Part shown: piece by piece, positions 1 through 11,026 of the stretch
Layout: the number at the start of each line of letters is the position of its first letter
Position numbering within the stretch: position 1 is the stretch's first letter
Source of the DNA: Volvox africanus
Taxonomy: Eukaryota > Chlorophyta > Chlorophyceae > Chlamydomonadales > Volvocaceae
Assembly (NCBI GenBank): GCA_030268105.1
Contig: BSDZ01000005.1
Location: 2,170,001 to 2,234,000, forward strand
DNA length: 64,000 nucleotides
Direction of reading: 5' to 3'
Notes under the pieces: generated by a model
The model's input: only the letters and a program-made list of their open reading frames with translations
Databases searched by the model: none
What the model was told of the DNA's origin: nothing
Program-made: the position numbers and the translations under genes

Positions 1-209
1 GTGTGTTTGTGTGTGTATATTCGAGCATGTAGCTAGTTGTAGCACATGTGCCATGGCTTCCGCAACTTATGATCTACAGGTAATTACCTAGTGCACATGT
101 ACGGCATACAAGTGCAACACATGCAGGCACACATACACACACATATATATAGATGTGTGTGTATTAAATCTTCATTATATTTCCTAGGCTCATCCATGTA
201 TAAGAACGG

Positions 210-500
210 GTGTTACACTGTGAACGACTTGCCCTTAGAGGACAAGCACCGTGGGCCCTGACCGGGCCGAACCACAGCGCAGGGGGGGATCGCACGTCTT
301 AGTCTGTACGTCCTGCCGTGCACTCCTCCCCTTGCTCAGCCAGCAAGGGGACACAGACCTTACGTGCCACAAGAAAACCCCGCCTCCTCGACCTCCACTG
401 CCTCCCAAAGCAAACAGCCTGACCCTCCCTCCCAGGAACACTCTGAGGAAAGAGGGAAAAGAGCTCGGACATACATACATACATAACAAGCCAGGGGGAC
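210..500 (+). repeat. Dispersed repeat family R1, copy 1
   Basis: The head (from about 210) reads ACTTGCCCTTAGAGGACAAG followed by GGGCCCTGACCGGGCCGAA and recurs near 2100 and 2600 in the same orientation and near 3200 inverted. The tail (about 356-465) matches 2925-3030 in copy 3. No coding capacity. Most likely a short non-autonomous element or a fragment of one. Confidence 0.75.
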
Positions 501-634
501 GCCTTGGTGGGATTTAGCTTTTCTGGTGGGCAGTTTGTGAGGGTCCGAGCTTTTTGCCCTATATTGTCCTATATATACATATGTATATATATGTATATAT
601 ATATACACACACATATATATGCATGTGTGTGTAC

Positions 635-3600
635 CTTTCTTGGAGGGCCACTCCAGCCCTGCCTCCTCGGCTAGCTGCTGCAGAGCCCCATCGTCAGTGC
701 CCATGTCTCGCAGCAACTCGAGCGCCCGGCGGCGCCTGCGCCGTGCACGTTCTGCCAGAAAGGCTGTGTGTTTTTTCAGAGCCGCTGCGGCGCCCTTGCC
801 GCCTGGGTACAGGCTATCGACGGTGATTGAAGAAGCGTCCTTTACGAGCAGCAGTGGTGGGTGCACCCAGGCGTGGTCTTCGCGGCCGTAGCCATTCCCA
901 AACTCATCTGCGAATTGCGTATCGCGAATTGCGAATTGTGAATTGAAGACCGATCTGTAACACAGCAGGGTGCAATATATAGTGCCTGATGCCGGGGTGC
1001 AAACTCCCCCTTGCACATTCCCCGCCCGTTACATGATCAGCAGTGCATGGGCGAGCTCTGGTCTGCCACCTAACTAAATTGTGACTAATGGTGAGTCTGA
1101 CTGGCCTGTCAGACCTAATTATCCCAGGCTGTCGTCGTAGGGCTCGTCTGCAAGCATGAGTGCATGCATTGCTTGTTATCTTTGTACCATATAGACTTGA
1201 TATAAAGCTATATAGGTAGCTCGCTGGCGCTGATAGACATGTTTATCTGGATCCAATAATGCAGTCCAAGTAGCAATAATAGAGCGGCGCACCCCGCCCA
1301 GCAGCAGATAGATACGCACGTAGATAGGGATATACGATATTGCTGAGAATGAAGTAAATGGGAAACAAGGTATATATCCAAGCATCCATTAATCCTGCTG
1401 CTCACCGTCATCAGCCGGGCCCGAAGCAGGCAGCCGGGTATTAGTAGAGCTGAGCGTGCGTCGTTGTCTCGCAGGTAACTTGATTATTGTTTCACCACCG
1501 CTGCTGGATGCAATCGGGATTCGCGATAGAGGCGGTGATGGCGGCGGCGGTTGACTGTTAGGTGGGAGGCCTACTGCTGGCAGCATCGTCAGCGCGTAGC
1601 GTGTCCGTATTACAGCAGCTTCCTTGTTCTGACCGGGACTGCCAGCACCGCTACCGTCCGCGCTTCTGCTAAAATCTGTTGTAGTGGTAGTGGTGGAATT
1701 ATTGTCGTCGGTGCCATTTTTGGTAGGGATGACGAGCTCCGACATGCTCAAGTCAAATCGAGCCGCCAGCTGGCCAGAAGCTGAGACCATCGTCCTGGAG
1801 TAACGGACTGGGGACCAACGGTAGGTGGCAGATGGCATGATGAGCGTGCCATTCGGGGGAGTCGTACGTATGTAGCGAGAGCGATTGCATGTCAGGCAGC
1901 GTGAGTGTGTGTATGCATATGTGTACATACGTGTCAGCATGACGATGTATTAATACTACTGCTGCTGAACCCGACAACGGGCTACAATTACAGCAGCGGC
2001 TGGTCCTAAACAATAACGCAGATAGATAACTAGACATGATAAGTGTCTGGCTACGCTAGTTGTCCGTAACCGCATACATAAAGATATATCAGGTGTGTGT
2101 TATACTGTGGCCGACTTGCCCTGAAAGAACAAGCACCGGGAGCCCTAACCGGGCCGAAGCCCGGTGTGGCAGCAAGCTGTCCCCAATACGTATTATATAT
2201 CATTACATATGCAAACGATAAGGCCCCTTATTACCAGGGTGGGCGTGATGGTCCACCAAGGGGCGGGCGGGAACAAAATGTAACGATCACTCATAAACAA
2301 CAGACGTACGCACTGGTCATTAGTAGTAATCAGTCGTTCAAATGAGCGTTAGGGAAACATAGCCACATGCATGCACAGCCGGAGACCACACGTACCAGTG
2401 GGAAAGCTGTAAGGGTCGCCAGCCATGGCTTCCATCGCATAGTCTGTGGGTACGAGGTGTGATCGTGTGGTGACCAGCAGCGAGCCCGAATTATCGGGAA
2501 GAAGTTCCACGCTAGTCTCGGCATTCAACTTGTACAGATTTGACACAGGTACCTGTTTGTTGCATACAGAAGTGTGTGTGTGTGTATTTAGGTTGTTACA
2601 CTGTGGGCGACTTGCCCTGCAAGGGCAAGCACAGGGGGTCCTGACCACCGCGCCAAACCACACACAGCTCAAAAGGGGGCCACATACAGATCGAGCCAGC
2701 AAGGGCACTCAAACCTCACGAGTGCTGTATCTCTGTCTGTCATATCCGCCTCAACAAAGCATGCAAGGTCCGATAGATCGGAAGATGTCCAGACTCAGGC
2801 TCATGCTTCCCGGATCTTGCCCGTAGATACCCCAGGCTACTCAAAGAAACAGAGCCTCAGCCAACCATACCAGCATCCAGAAAGCGGAGAGAGGACAAGA
2901 ATACTCACAAGCAAGCCCTGCCCAACAACTCCCAAAAATAAGGAAACCCCGCCTCCTCCACCTCCACTGCCTCCCAAGCAAAAGCCTGGTCCTCCCTCCC
3001 AGGGACACTCTGAGGAAAAGAGGGCACCAAACTAGGACCCTCCCAAACAGCCCAACAGAAAAGCCTGAGTCCTCTAAAGACGCGGGGGTTGTTTTTGTGT
3101 TATTTGTGTATATATGTGTTCCCCCCTGCGCTGTGGTTCGGCCCCGTCAGAGCCCCTGGTGCTTGTCCTTTCAGGTCAAGTCGATCGCCCACAGTGTAAC
3201 ACAATAGACATATGCATGGTAACATATGTTTAAACATGCATGTATACATACATATATATACATCTACATACATCTGTTCAAATGCGCATCTCGCAACGAT
3301 GAACTCATTAACTAAGGAAGAAGTAAAAGGCATAATAATAATCACACAGGGTATGTATAATCACACCGATAATCCAACATTATATATATATATAATATAA
3401 TATATGTAATATTAGATATTATTATTATTATGGTTACTCCGCCCTTGCGGGCTGGCGTGTATTATGGGAATCTCCGGGATTTTAACCGAGTTGGCACGCA
3501 TACCTCAGCGTCTTCATCTGAGGCCGCTAGAGATCACCTGTTTTATGGTTACGCAGAGTTTCCTATTCTCTACGGCCCCTATCCATGTGCCAGCCCCTTC

Positions 3601-5088
3601 GGACCTACTGGCATTTAGGTGGGTGTCAAACCACCCCGCACCATCAGCCCAGTTACGAGTCTCAGATACGCACTACACGGACTATGCATTTAACCCTCTG
3701 TGGACTCGGACCCAACTTCAGAGATTCGGACATTCCAAGCTACATTCCTCCTACGCCATTCTGCCTCGATCTAGACTCGAACTGGCGACCTTGTGATCGC
3801 TGGCTCGGATCCCTAGGGAATGGCCTCGAGAGGTCCTATACGCTAAGATGTTTGATATTTAATATTAACAAATCAGATAGATAAATGGATAGATGGATGG
3901 ATGGATGGATGGAAGGCTCTATCGGAATATACGTATTTACTTAAATATACCTGAATACATCGGTTCCTAGCTCAAACACATTGTAAGTATTATGCTTGCA
4001 CGTGTGATCGCCGTAGGCCGAAAGCGAGGGCAGATGCAGACTTACCAGGGTATCTGCTGCCGCCGTCGCCGCGGCACCCGCACGGGCTCCGGAGCTGCTG
4101 CTGCCTGACGCTGATGATGAGCTTGTTCCCCCAACGAAACCAGGCACGGGAATCTCCTCAGAGACATCATCCGTCCTGCAGCGGGAAGCAGCACGAAAAC
4201 GAAGCAAGTTGATTACCGATTTGCGCGTGGATGGTTTGTCAGTGCGATGGCAATAAGTATAATTTGATTATGTATGTAATCATTATAAATGTTTCTAATA
4301 ATATCTCTCCTTAAGGTGTCTTATTAATGCGTGCGTCGTGCGTGGGGGTGTATGTACGTGTGACATACTAGTATATATATGTATATACATGTATATACAT
4401 GTATATATATACATGTATATGTACATGTAAATAAATAACAGTATATATATATATATATATATCACACGCACGTACCTGACATATGCCTGATCCGATAGCA
4501 ACTTATAAATGAGTTGAAGGGAATCTCCAGGGAGGCCGTCGCCAAATGGAGACGTCTGCTGCCCATCACCCGCTTCCGCGATGCAGGTATCAAAAGACCC
4601 CAGTAGTATCTTAATGTCATCATCGAGGTGGTCGCTGCTGCCAGACAAGGACGCGATACTGCTTGCTTGTTTCGTCGACGACAGCAGGGCGGCAGCGGCC
4701 TTGGGATACACTCGGACTGACAAATTTGAGACGGCTGCTGCCGCACTGACATCAAAAGTGGCCTCTAGCACCTCCAGTATGTTTGCGAAGCAGCTGCTGT
4801 AGCAGGAAGATGCGGCTCTGCAAGCAACCAACCGAACAATATGGATGACATTACATTGTTGCGTGGTAGATAGCGAGCCTGCTGGTAGGGTGCATGCAAC
4901 CCTGGGGCGCATATCATCCCGTCTTTACATTCTCGATTAGAAAGCGATGGCTTCAGGGCTGATTAGATGTCGCCATATCTGTCCACCTATCTATCTACTT
5001 ATCTATCTACCCATCCATATACCTATCGATCCATATATACATATATATACATATATATACATATATGTACATATATATATACATAAAT

Positions 5089-5122
<34 letters not shown>

Positions 5123-6536
5123 ATCCTACGTATATGCACGCACCAACTTGAAGGTAGCGAAACAATGGAATGGCTCTACACAAGAGCGAAGTGATGTAAG
5201 ATCAAGCTGAGCTTATTCGTGTGCTGCGAGATAGATTATCAATCATACACACGCCACTCATCAACAACGCCGCCGCCACCGGAAGTATGACATACGTATC
5301 CGCAGTCTCCGACATGTTCGAGGCGATGAGGACGCCCCGCCCCTCCCCGCCCTGCCCTACCACACATGTATTAAAGAACGACCCAACGCACTATAACCCT
5401 GATATGTGCGCCTAGCTGGTATGCAGGATACTGCACCGTGCACTCATCTGGGAACTCATCTGTTTTATCATTTACCAACTCCCCGCCTACACATATGCAT
5501 GTAGCTAGTAAGGGAGATGTGAAGCTGGAAAAGTGACTGTAGCAGCTAGATGACTAGATAGCTACCAGACTACGTACCTCAGGCATCCCTGCTTTAGTTT
5601 GCAATCGATTGGAGAAGAAGGTGTAGTATCGGCCTCAAAGCTGTCACAGTCCTGCAATGTCACCTGAAGCTTATAGTTTGCTGTTCTGGTTTGCGTATTG
5701 CAGGCATATTGGTAAGATGCCAGCAGGTAGAGCAAGACACCCTGAGACGAGGTCGACACCTCGGAAGTACGGTTCACAACAGGGTCCTGAGGCGGAGGAG
5801 GCGAAGGCGGTGGTGATGCTGCAGCCCTGGACAGCTGCGATGTTGGCGGTGGCGGCGCCGCCACCGGCTCCACAATTGTAGCGCTCTCACTTGCTATCAC
5901 CAACTGAGCCTTTTGGTTGCCGGTGATGAGGTACGGCAGACAGTCACTTTTACCCAGAGCGCTCCAGGCTCCTGTACATTTGTACATACATTATTCATTA
6001 CACCGTTTTATTTCACTGGCGGAGCCTCAGTGCCCGTATATTCGATGCAAATATATTGCACATCAAACAGTAGTGTGAGAAGTGCAATGAGAAAGTGTGA
6101 AGTGTGATGTAATTTTGAATATCTGCACTATGCAGTACTATTTGCACGGGTACCTCGGCGGCTGACATGCATTTTGATAAACCCGCGCTATCTCATGTGC
6201 CAGTCGTCTCCTACGTGTACGACTACTACAATGCATGTAACGAACGCAAATATCCATCCAATCGAATATGTTCTGTCTCCAGGCAGTTACACATATAGAC
6301 AGATGCAAGCACATGCACCGACGCTTGTGGTTTGTAATGTTTGCTTAATATGGTGGGTCACATGCACGTACACATGATAACGAACAAATGAAACCTCCAA
6401 CCTCCAACCGCTCAGACATACGCACACACTCTTACGTACCGGAGCTTCCAACCACCAGCACGTGCACGACCCAAAACACCAGCAGGCGCGCAGCAGCGGA
6501 TAGGCTGTGGCGGCCCGCCACCGCATAGCGCTCCAT
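635..6536 (-). CDS. Predicted secreted or membrane-anchored protein, unknown family, 3' end not found
   Basis: I do not recognise this protein. Exons, with phases that join without a stop: 6536-6440, 5971-5578, 4817-4476, 4175-4046, 2552-2396, 1807-1406, 907-635 (about 598 residues so far). The start was chosen because ATG at 6536 opens an N-terminus with a hydrophobic run (RLLVFWVVHVLVVGSS, residues 17-32) typical of a signal peptide or anchor. Exon 2 carries a proline-rich stretch (PPPSPPPP) and several cysteines; exon 3 begins with a Cys cluster (CYSSC); exon 4 is Ser/Ala-rich; exon 7 ends in a basic run (RRRRRR) followed by an acidic helix-like segment. Several N-glycosylation sequons occur in exon 6. 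A stop at 1389 would end the protein at 512 residues if exon 6 is read through, but a good donor (ACG/GTGAGC) at 1406 joins in phase to the 907 exon. Exon boundaries are inferred; function unknown. Confidence 0.7.
2094..2180 (+). repeat. Dispersed repeat family R1, copy 2 (head only)
   Basis: Shares the R1 head (ACTTGCCCTGAAAGAACAAG, then GGGAGCCCTAACCGGGCC) but diverges after the GC-rich block. It lies in an intron of the unknown secreted-protein gene. Confidence 0.7.
2592..3065 (+). repeat. Dispersed repeat family R1, copy 3 (longest)
   Basis: Contains both the head (from about 2592) and the CT-rich tail (2925-3035: CCCCGCCTCCTCCACCTCC and the following lines) seen in copy 1. Its last segment (about 3030-3063) matches the reverse complement of sequence at 515-550, so the family has rearranged ends. 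Intronic. Confidence 0.7.
3112..3205 (-). repeat. Dispersed repeat family R1, copy 4 (inverted)
   Basis: Reverse complement of the R1 head, including the GGGGCCGAACCACAGCGCAG block, facing copy 3 about 50 bases away. Copies 3 and 4 are tail to tail in one intron. Confidence 0.7.
3415..3850 (-). mobile_element. tRNA-derived SINE
   Basis: On the minus strand, an A-box-like TTAGCGTATAGGAC (3846-3833) is followed about 50 bases later by a B-box-like AGTTCGAGTC (783-774 of the 3.7 kb line, i.e. 3783-3774), the spacing of a pol III internal promoter in a tRNA head. A roughly 330-base unrelated body follows and the element ends in a short ATA/ATT tandem tail (3432-3415). It has no coding capacity and sits in an intron of the secreted-protein gene in the same orientation. 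I did not find a second copy in the window. Confidence 0.7.
4370..5120. repeat. AT-dinucleotide and GA microsatellites
   Basis: Runs of TATATG/TATATA at 4372-4462 and 5032-5104 and a short (GA)n at 5106-5121 lie in introns 3 and 2 of the surrounding gene. The coding exon 4817-4476 lies between them. Similar TA/CA runs occur at 570-625 in the same gene. Confidence 0.85.
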
Positions 6537-9500
6537 TTCCACCTCCTAACAAATGAAGTTGGAGCTCTAGCAATGTTATCGGCAGGTGGCAGTGAAGGGG
6601 CCGCCCCTGCAGCAGATCAGATGTACCCGGAGACGTAATCGATAGGAGTGATCGTGAGGAGTGAATCTCGATATCGAGATAGATGGATATACGTACGTAC
6701 GACAAGATTAACCATCTATCCGTAGATACTGCGCGTGGGCACATTATATAATTTCACAAGTTCAGCGCAAGGCAGGGGGTCCCATCGACGGAAGGATTGC
6801 CGTATTTTCTTTATCGTATGCTGCATGCATATATGTGTATATTATGCTGTATGTAGGTGTGTGTTCTAACTATCAACAGGTCCTTTACAAAGCAGCAAGG
6901 GGCTCGCGCGGCTCGCGCGGGTTATTCACGATGACAGGTCAGGAACATTCGCTCATGATTCTTTATAATCCATATTATTTCATTATTGTACAGAGTTGGG
7001 CATCAGTAGCAGAGTGACAGATAGTTGCTTGCTTGGAACGGCGATAGGTTGGGGATCAATAAAGCAGCAGGCAGGTTACGACATCGGGCTGCTAGGAGGC
7101 AGTCTGGCGATAATGTCTGGCGACAATATGGCGGCTGTATGTAGTCCAGCCAGAATGGATATCAGAGGTGGACACTAATGATACCACATATTTATCGAAG
7201 CGACTTTGTAAGAAAATAGAAAAACAAGACATCCCTATCTATCTATCTATCTATCTATCAAGTACTATCTATCTATCAAGTAAGATACATAAAAAGCGAG
7301 CTCCGGGTAAGATGGCAGTTTCCGTACATGCGTAGTAGAATCTACAACAATAACGTATCTAACAGGTACGTAATTACGTATATGTACCACAAAATTAATG
7401 CTAGCAGAGCGGATGAAGCTTCGGGCGGGACGGACGATCCCGGCCCTGAGCTGTCGTCATCATCATCGATTATCTATAACATGTGAAACGCAAGATTGAG
7501 GTACAGCAGGAAGTACTAACACGCCGCTTGTAATTTATTACATAGGATATTCCTTTCTATTGATAGATTTAGGCAGCTCGGTACTCCCGGCACTCGCTCT
7601 TGGGACGGAGGCAGGAATCATTTATTACCTAACTTGGTGAGACGATGCTTGCATTTTTGGCTGCGTTAACAAAAATTACCTTATCAGTTTGAAGTTTGCC
7701 TGAGTTTAACATACCTTTTGGTTTTGTTTCCGATCCTGCCTGATATGTGACCCAGTCAGATAGACGCCGTCACTCACGCAGGCGAGGATTAATGCCAGAA
7801 TGTAATAATGAACACCCGTTGTTGCGAGCAGCGACAAAAGCCGCTCGATCCACTACATGGGTATTAAGACAAAACGTTAAACGTTAAAACTCTAAGTATA
7901 GTAAGTACCGTGGTCGCAACGAACGAATAGGCGCGCGTGCGGTTCTACTATTACAACGGCACCCGCACCACAGCAGGCGCTCAAATACCGTGCGTGGTGC
8001 CGTTGTAATAGTAGTTGAAGTACATAATGATGGACGGACAGAATGGAAGCGGGCGAGAAGTCAAGTGATTAACTGCTGGCCAGCGACAATGGAAGCTTGC
8101 GAGAAGTAAAGTCCAACAGCTGGCAGGCAGCAGTTACCCTAACCGCAGCAGGTCGGTAGCATGGCCACTCGAGTCCGCCGTGCATCCGCCATGTCAGCCT
8201 GTCAGGTCGGGAAAAAAACATATCCTCGCTGTCATCTGTATAGGACGATATCAAAGGATGCAAATCAGAAAAAGACGAAGATATTCAAAATATTCAAGTA
8301 GAAGACATTTTGCGGCAGGGACTAGCCCTGCCTGCGAGAAAATGTCATGGCGGGCGTTTGAATCAGGCCGAGCTGCCCACCCTCAGCGGGTTATCTTTAT
8401 GCAATAAAACTCTAGTTACTTGGTTAATTATTGCCGTACATTGGTGAACCTAGGCCTGCGCGGAAGCATACGTGCGTGCATCAAGTGTGAATCACATCAA
8501 CTGTTGGACGACAACGGAACGCGCGGTTGTTCCACTATGTAAGGTAGATTTAACAACATTTCTTATGAACTGACGTGCAAAAACCTCATATATAGTTTCG
8601 TTTCTACTGTATAAATCGTTGGTTATTACATGCGTGTTTGTATATAATGCTTCGAGCGAGCTCGGTTCCATTTTGGTGGAATATGTATACCTCATTCACG
8701 TTCCCTATAGGTTCTTTCCGAAGTCATTGCTTAAGGCCTTGCCTGGTTCCGGAGCTCATGTATCATTACAACGAGAGTTTTATGTATCCGTTATTTTATC
8801 TTTCTGTGTATGTGTCAAACATATTTATCAAGAAGTGGACATTGGTCATACGTCTCTCTGGTTGGGTTTATCAGCATGACCTTTCCAGGGGATTTAAATA
8901 TGCCTTATTATCCCTATTCTCGGTTCGGTGTTTTGGGGGCACTGACTTTTTTCCTGGGATGCGTGGCTTCCTCCTGCTCTGTGCAGTGTATGCCCCTACC
9001 GCTGGGAGTGGATTGTTGGTCCCCTTCACCTGTGCAGCCCTGTACAGCAAGTGACCAACAATCGGGAACTAGTTTTGAAATTGCTCCCCGCCCCGATCTT
9101 TCAATAGATAATGATGCGTCGATAGCGCACTTTAATAATTAAGAGTTGTGGGGTTTGCTGTGTCTTGCTTGACTAGGCACATGGGACTAAGAGTATATCC
9201 TTAGACTGCTGCTTGCAGCATCATATCAGACAAGCAAGAGGGGCCAAGGATGAATGAATGCCCCTCACCAATGAATGCGGTTGTTGCGCACCATCATGTA
9301 GTCGTCCAACTACGCATGCCAACGGCAGTATGCTCATATAGCTCATATACAGCTCAACCTATGGTGTGGCCCTAAAGAGCTGCGACGGAACCGGAAGCGG
9401 AACCTAGCTGCCCGCCTGGAGGCAGCTTCCTGCGACAACCAAAACATAAAATAGCTGTCCCTGCCTTGCTGCTGCACGTGGCTTAAGGTGTAAGACTACC

Positions 9501-11026
9501 CCTGATACTACATACAACACTGTTGGGCACGAAAATGAGGATTACCTGGAATGCCGTCGGCTATCGAGGCAAAATGTATCTATTACATCATAATTAAAAC
9601 CTGCTGCTGTCAGGCGTATCATAGCTGCTGGTTAAGAACACAGTTGTAAAATAAAGGATTGAACAAACGGAACACGTTTGTTAGTTTTCGAGTTCACACC
9701 CAACCCGCCCAAACGATAGATAGATACGCAATGTCCTCTTCACCGCCCTCCCGTTTTGTAAGTCATAAGTTAAATCCTGGAGAGCCGAAACAAAACAGAA
9801 ACAATCTTAATATTAACAAAAAAATATATGTATATTTATTTATACACACTTGTATCACGATATTGGATTGGGGAGTGAGGCAGGTGTGACCGCCGGCGGT
9901 GACTTTTGCGGTCATGGCTGTTATACGGGGTTTATTTGTAAATCAAAACGCAAGAAGGGATCCATTAATTGGGAAGGTTGTGTCATCAGGCAGCAAAGGA
10001 GAGCAACATGCACGCACATGCAAGCCTTCCGGTTCCACCAACCACGCACCTACCACCTCCTGGCGCTCAACACATCCATATACATATATCTATATCCATA
10101 TCCATATACATATACATAACATACATGGGATTGTCCTGCACGTTTCGTTGTGTCCACTCCTCCGTTCGCTTTTCGGATGGATGATCTAGTTTGCATTTAT
10201 TTGTGTGCTTGCGTGCGTGCGTGCAATCTCTTTGCCGAATGAGGGTGTCCACGCACACGGACGTGCAGTCGTGATGAGCTGGTAGCTGGCAGTCGCGCCT
10301 CTAATCACCACGTCATCATCGCGCAGGCAGCAACAGCACGAGCTCAGATCGCAACGCACTGCTGGGACCCAACGGATGCACTCCATTCCTCCTAGTAGTC
10401 GTAGCGGCAGCGCTCACTCCGCCCATTCCGTTCACCCCTTTGCCCCGTAGCATGGGCAATGAGTGCATCACTCCAGCACGGCTTAGTACTGGCTGTCCAG
10501 CAACGTAAGCAGGCGGTCTAGCTAATCACCAAGCCACCCCCGGTGCTGCCGTCCGTGCGTACAGCAAGCAGAGGACAGGACTATGGCGTGCCTGCCTAAC
10601 CCAAAGTCCAAACGGATACATAATATCTTTATCTATAAGCTCACTACCCTCACTTTGCCTATCCACATCCTATAACACCAGGGACTAAATTGATATGTGG
10701 AATTAAATCATGCATAGCTTTGGTAGGGTGACAGATACATACTCAATCCGCCTATAAAAAGAGGTTTCAAGCCTTGACCCCTTACTAAGGCTGTAGCTAG
10801 AGAGCGCTTGACGCCAGTAGACTTGTGGCCTTCGGATACGTGCTGGATTGGGGCTGGCTTATACACACGGTGCATACGTACATGCCTCCATGGCATTATG
10901 TTATCCGAAGTGGTACAGGGCTCGCTTACGCAAGAGCTTCCACGCAACTCGCACGCATACATGACGCAGAAAGGAGAAGCTTCTACGAGAAGTACGGCTC
11001 GTACAGTATTATATACGCACTGCTAG
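6537..11026. other. Intergenic stretch without supported gene
   Basis: Between the 5' end of the secreted-protein gene and the 3' end of the Wss1 gene, both on the minus strand. Only short uncorrelated open frames are present, with no splice-consistent conserved exon. It holds short tetranucleotide runs (CTAT near 7230-7275) and one strong inverted repeat at 7945-8014. It presumably includes the promoter of the former gene and the 3' UTR of the latter. Confidence 0.6.
7945..8014. repeat. 19-bp perfect inverted repeat (hairpin)
   Basis: Arms 7945-7963 and 7996-8014 (CTACTATTACAACGGCACC and its exact complement) flank a 32-base spacer; five more pairs (CGCAC/GTGCG) can form with a one-base bulge. 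It could be the end region of a small inverted-repeat transposon, a small-RNA precursor, or a structured intergenic element. No target-site duplication was identified. Confidence 0.8.

Noticed and set aside
8638..9142. Overlapping plus-strand frames rich in hydrophobic residues
   Set aside because: No codon bias, no splice context and no family; overlapping frames in the same region look equally plausible, which argues for chance.
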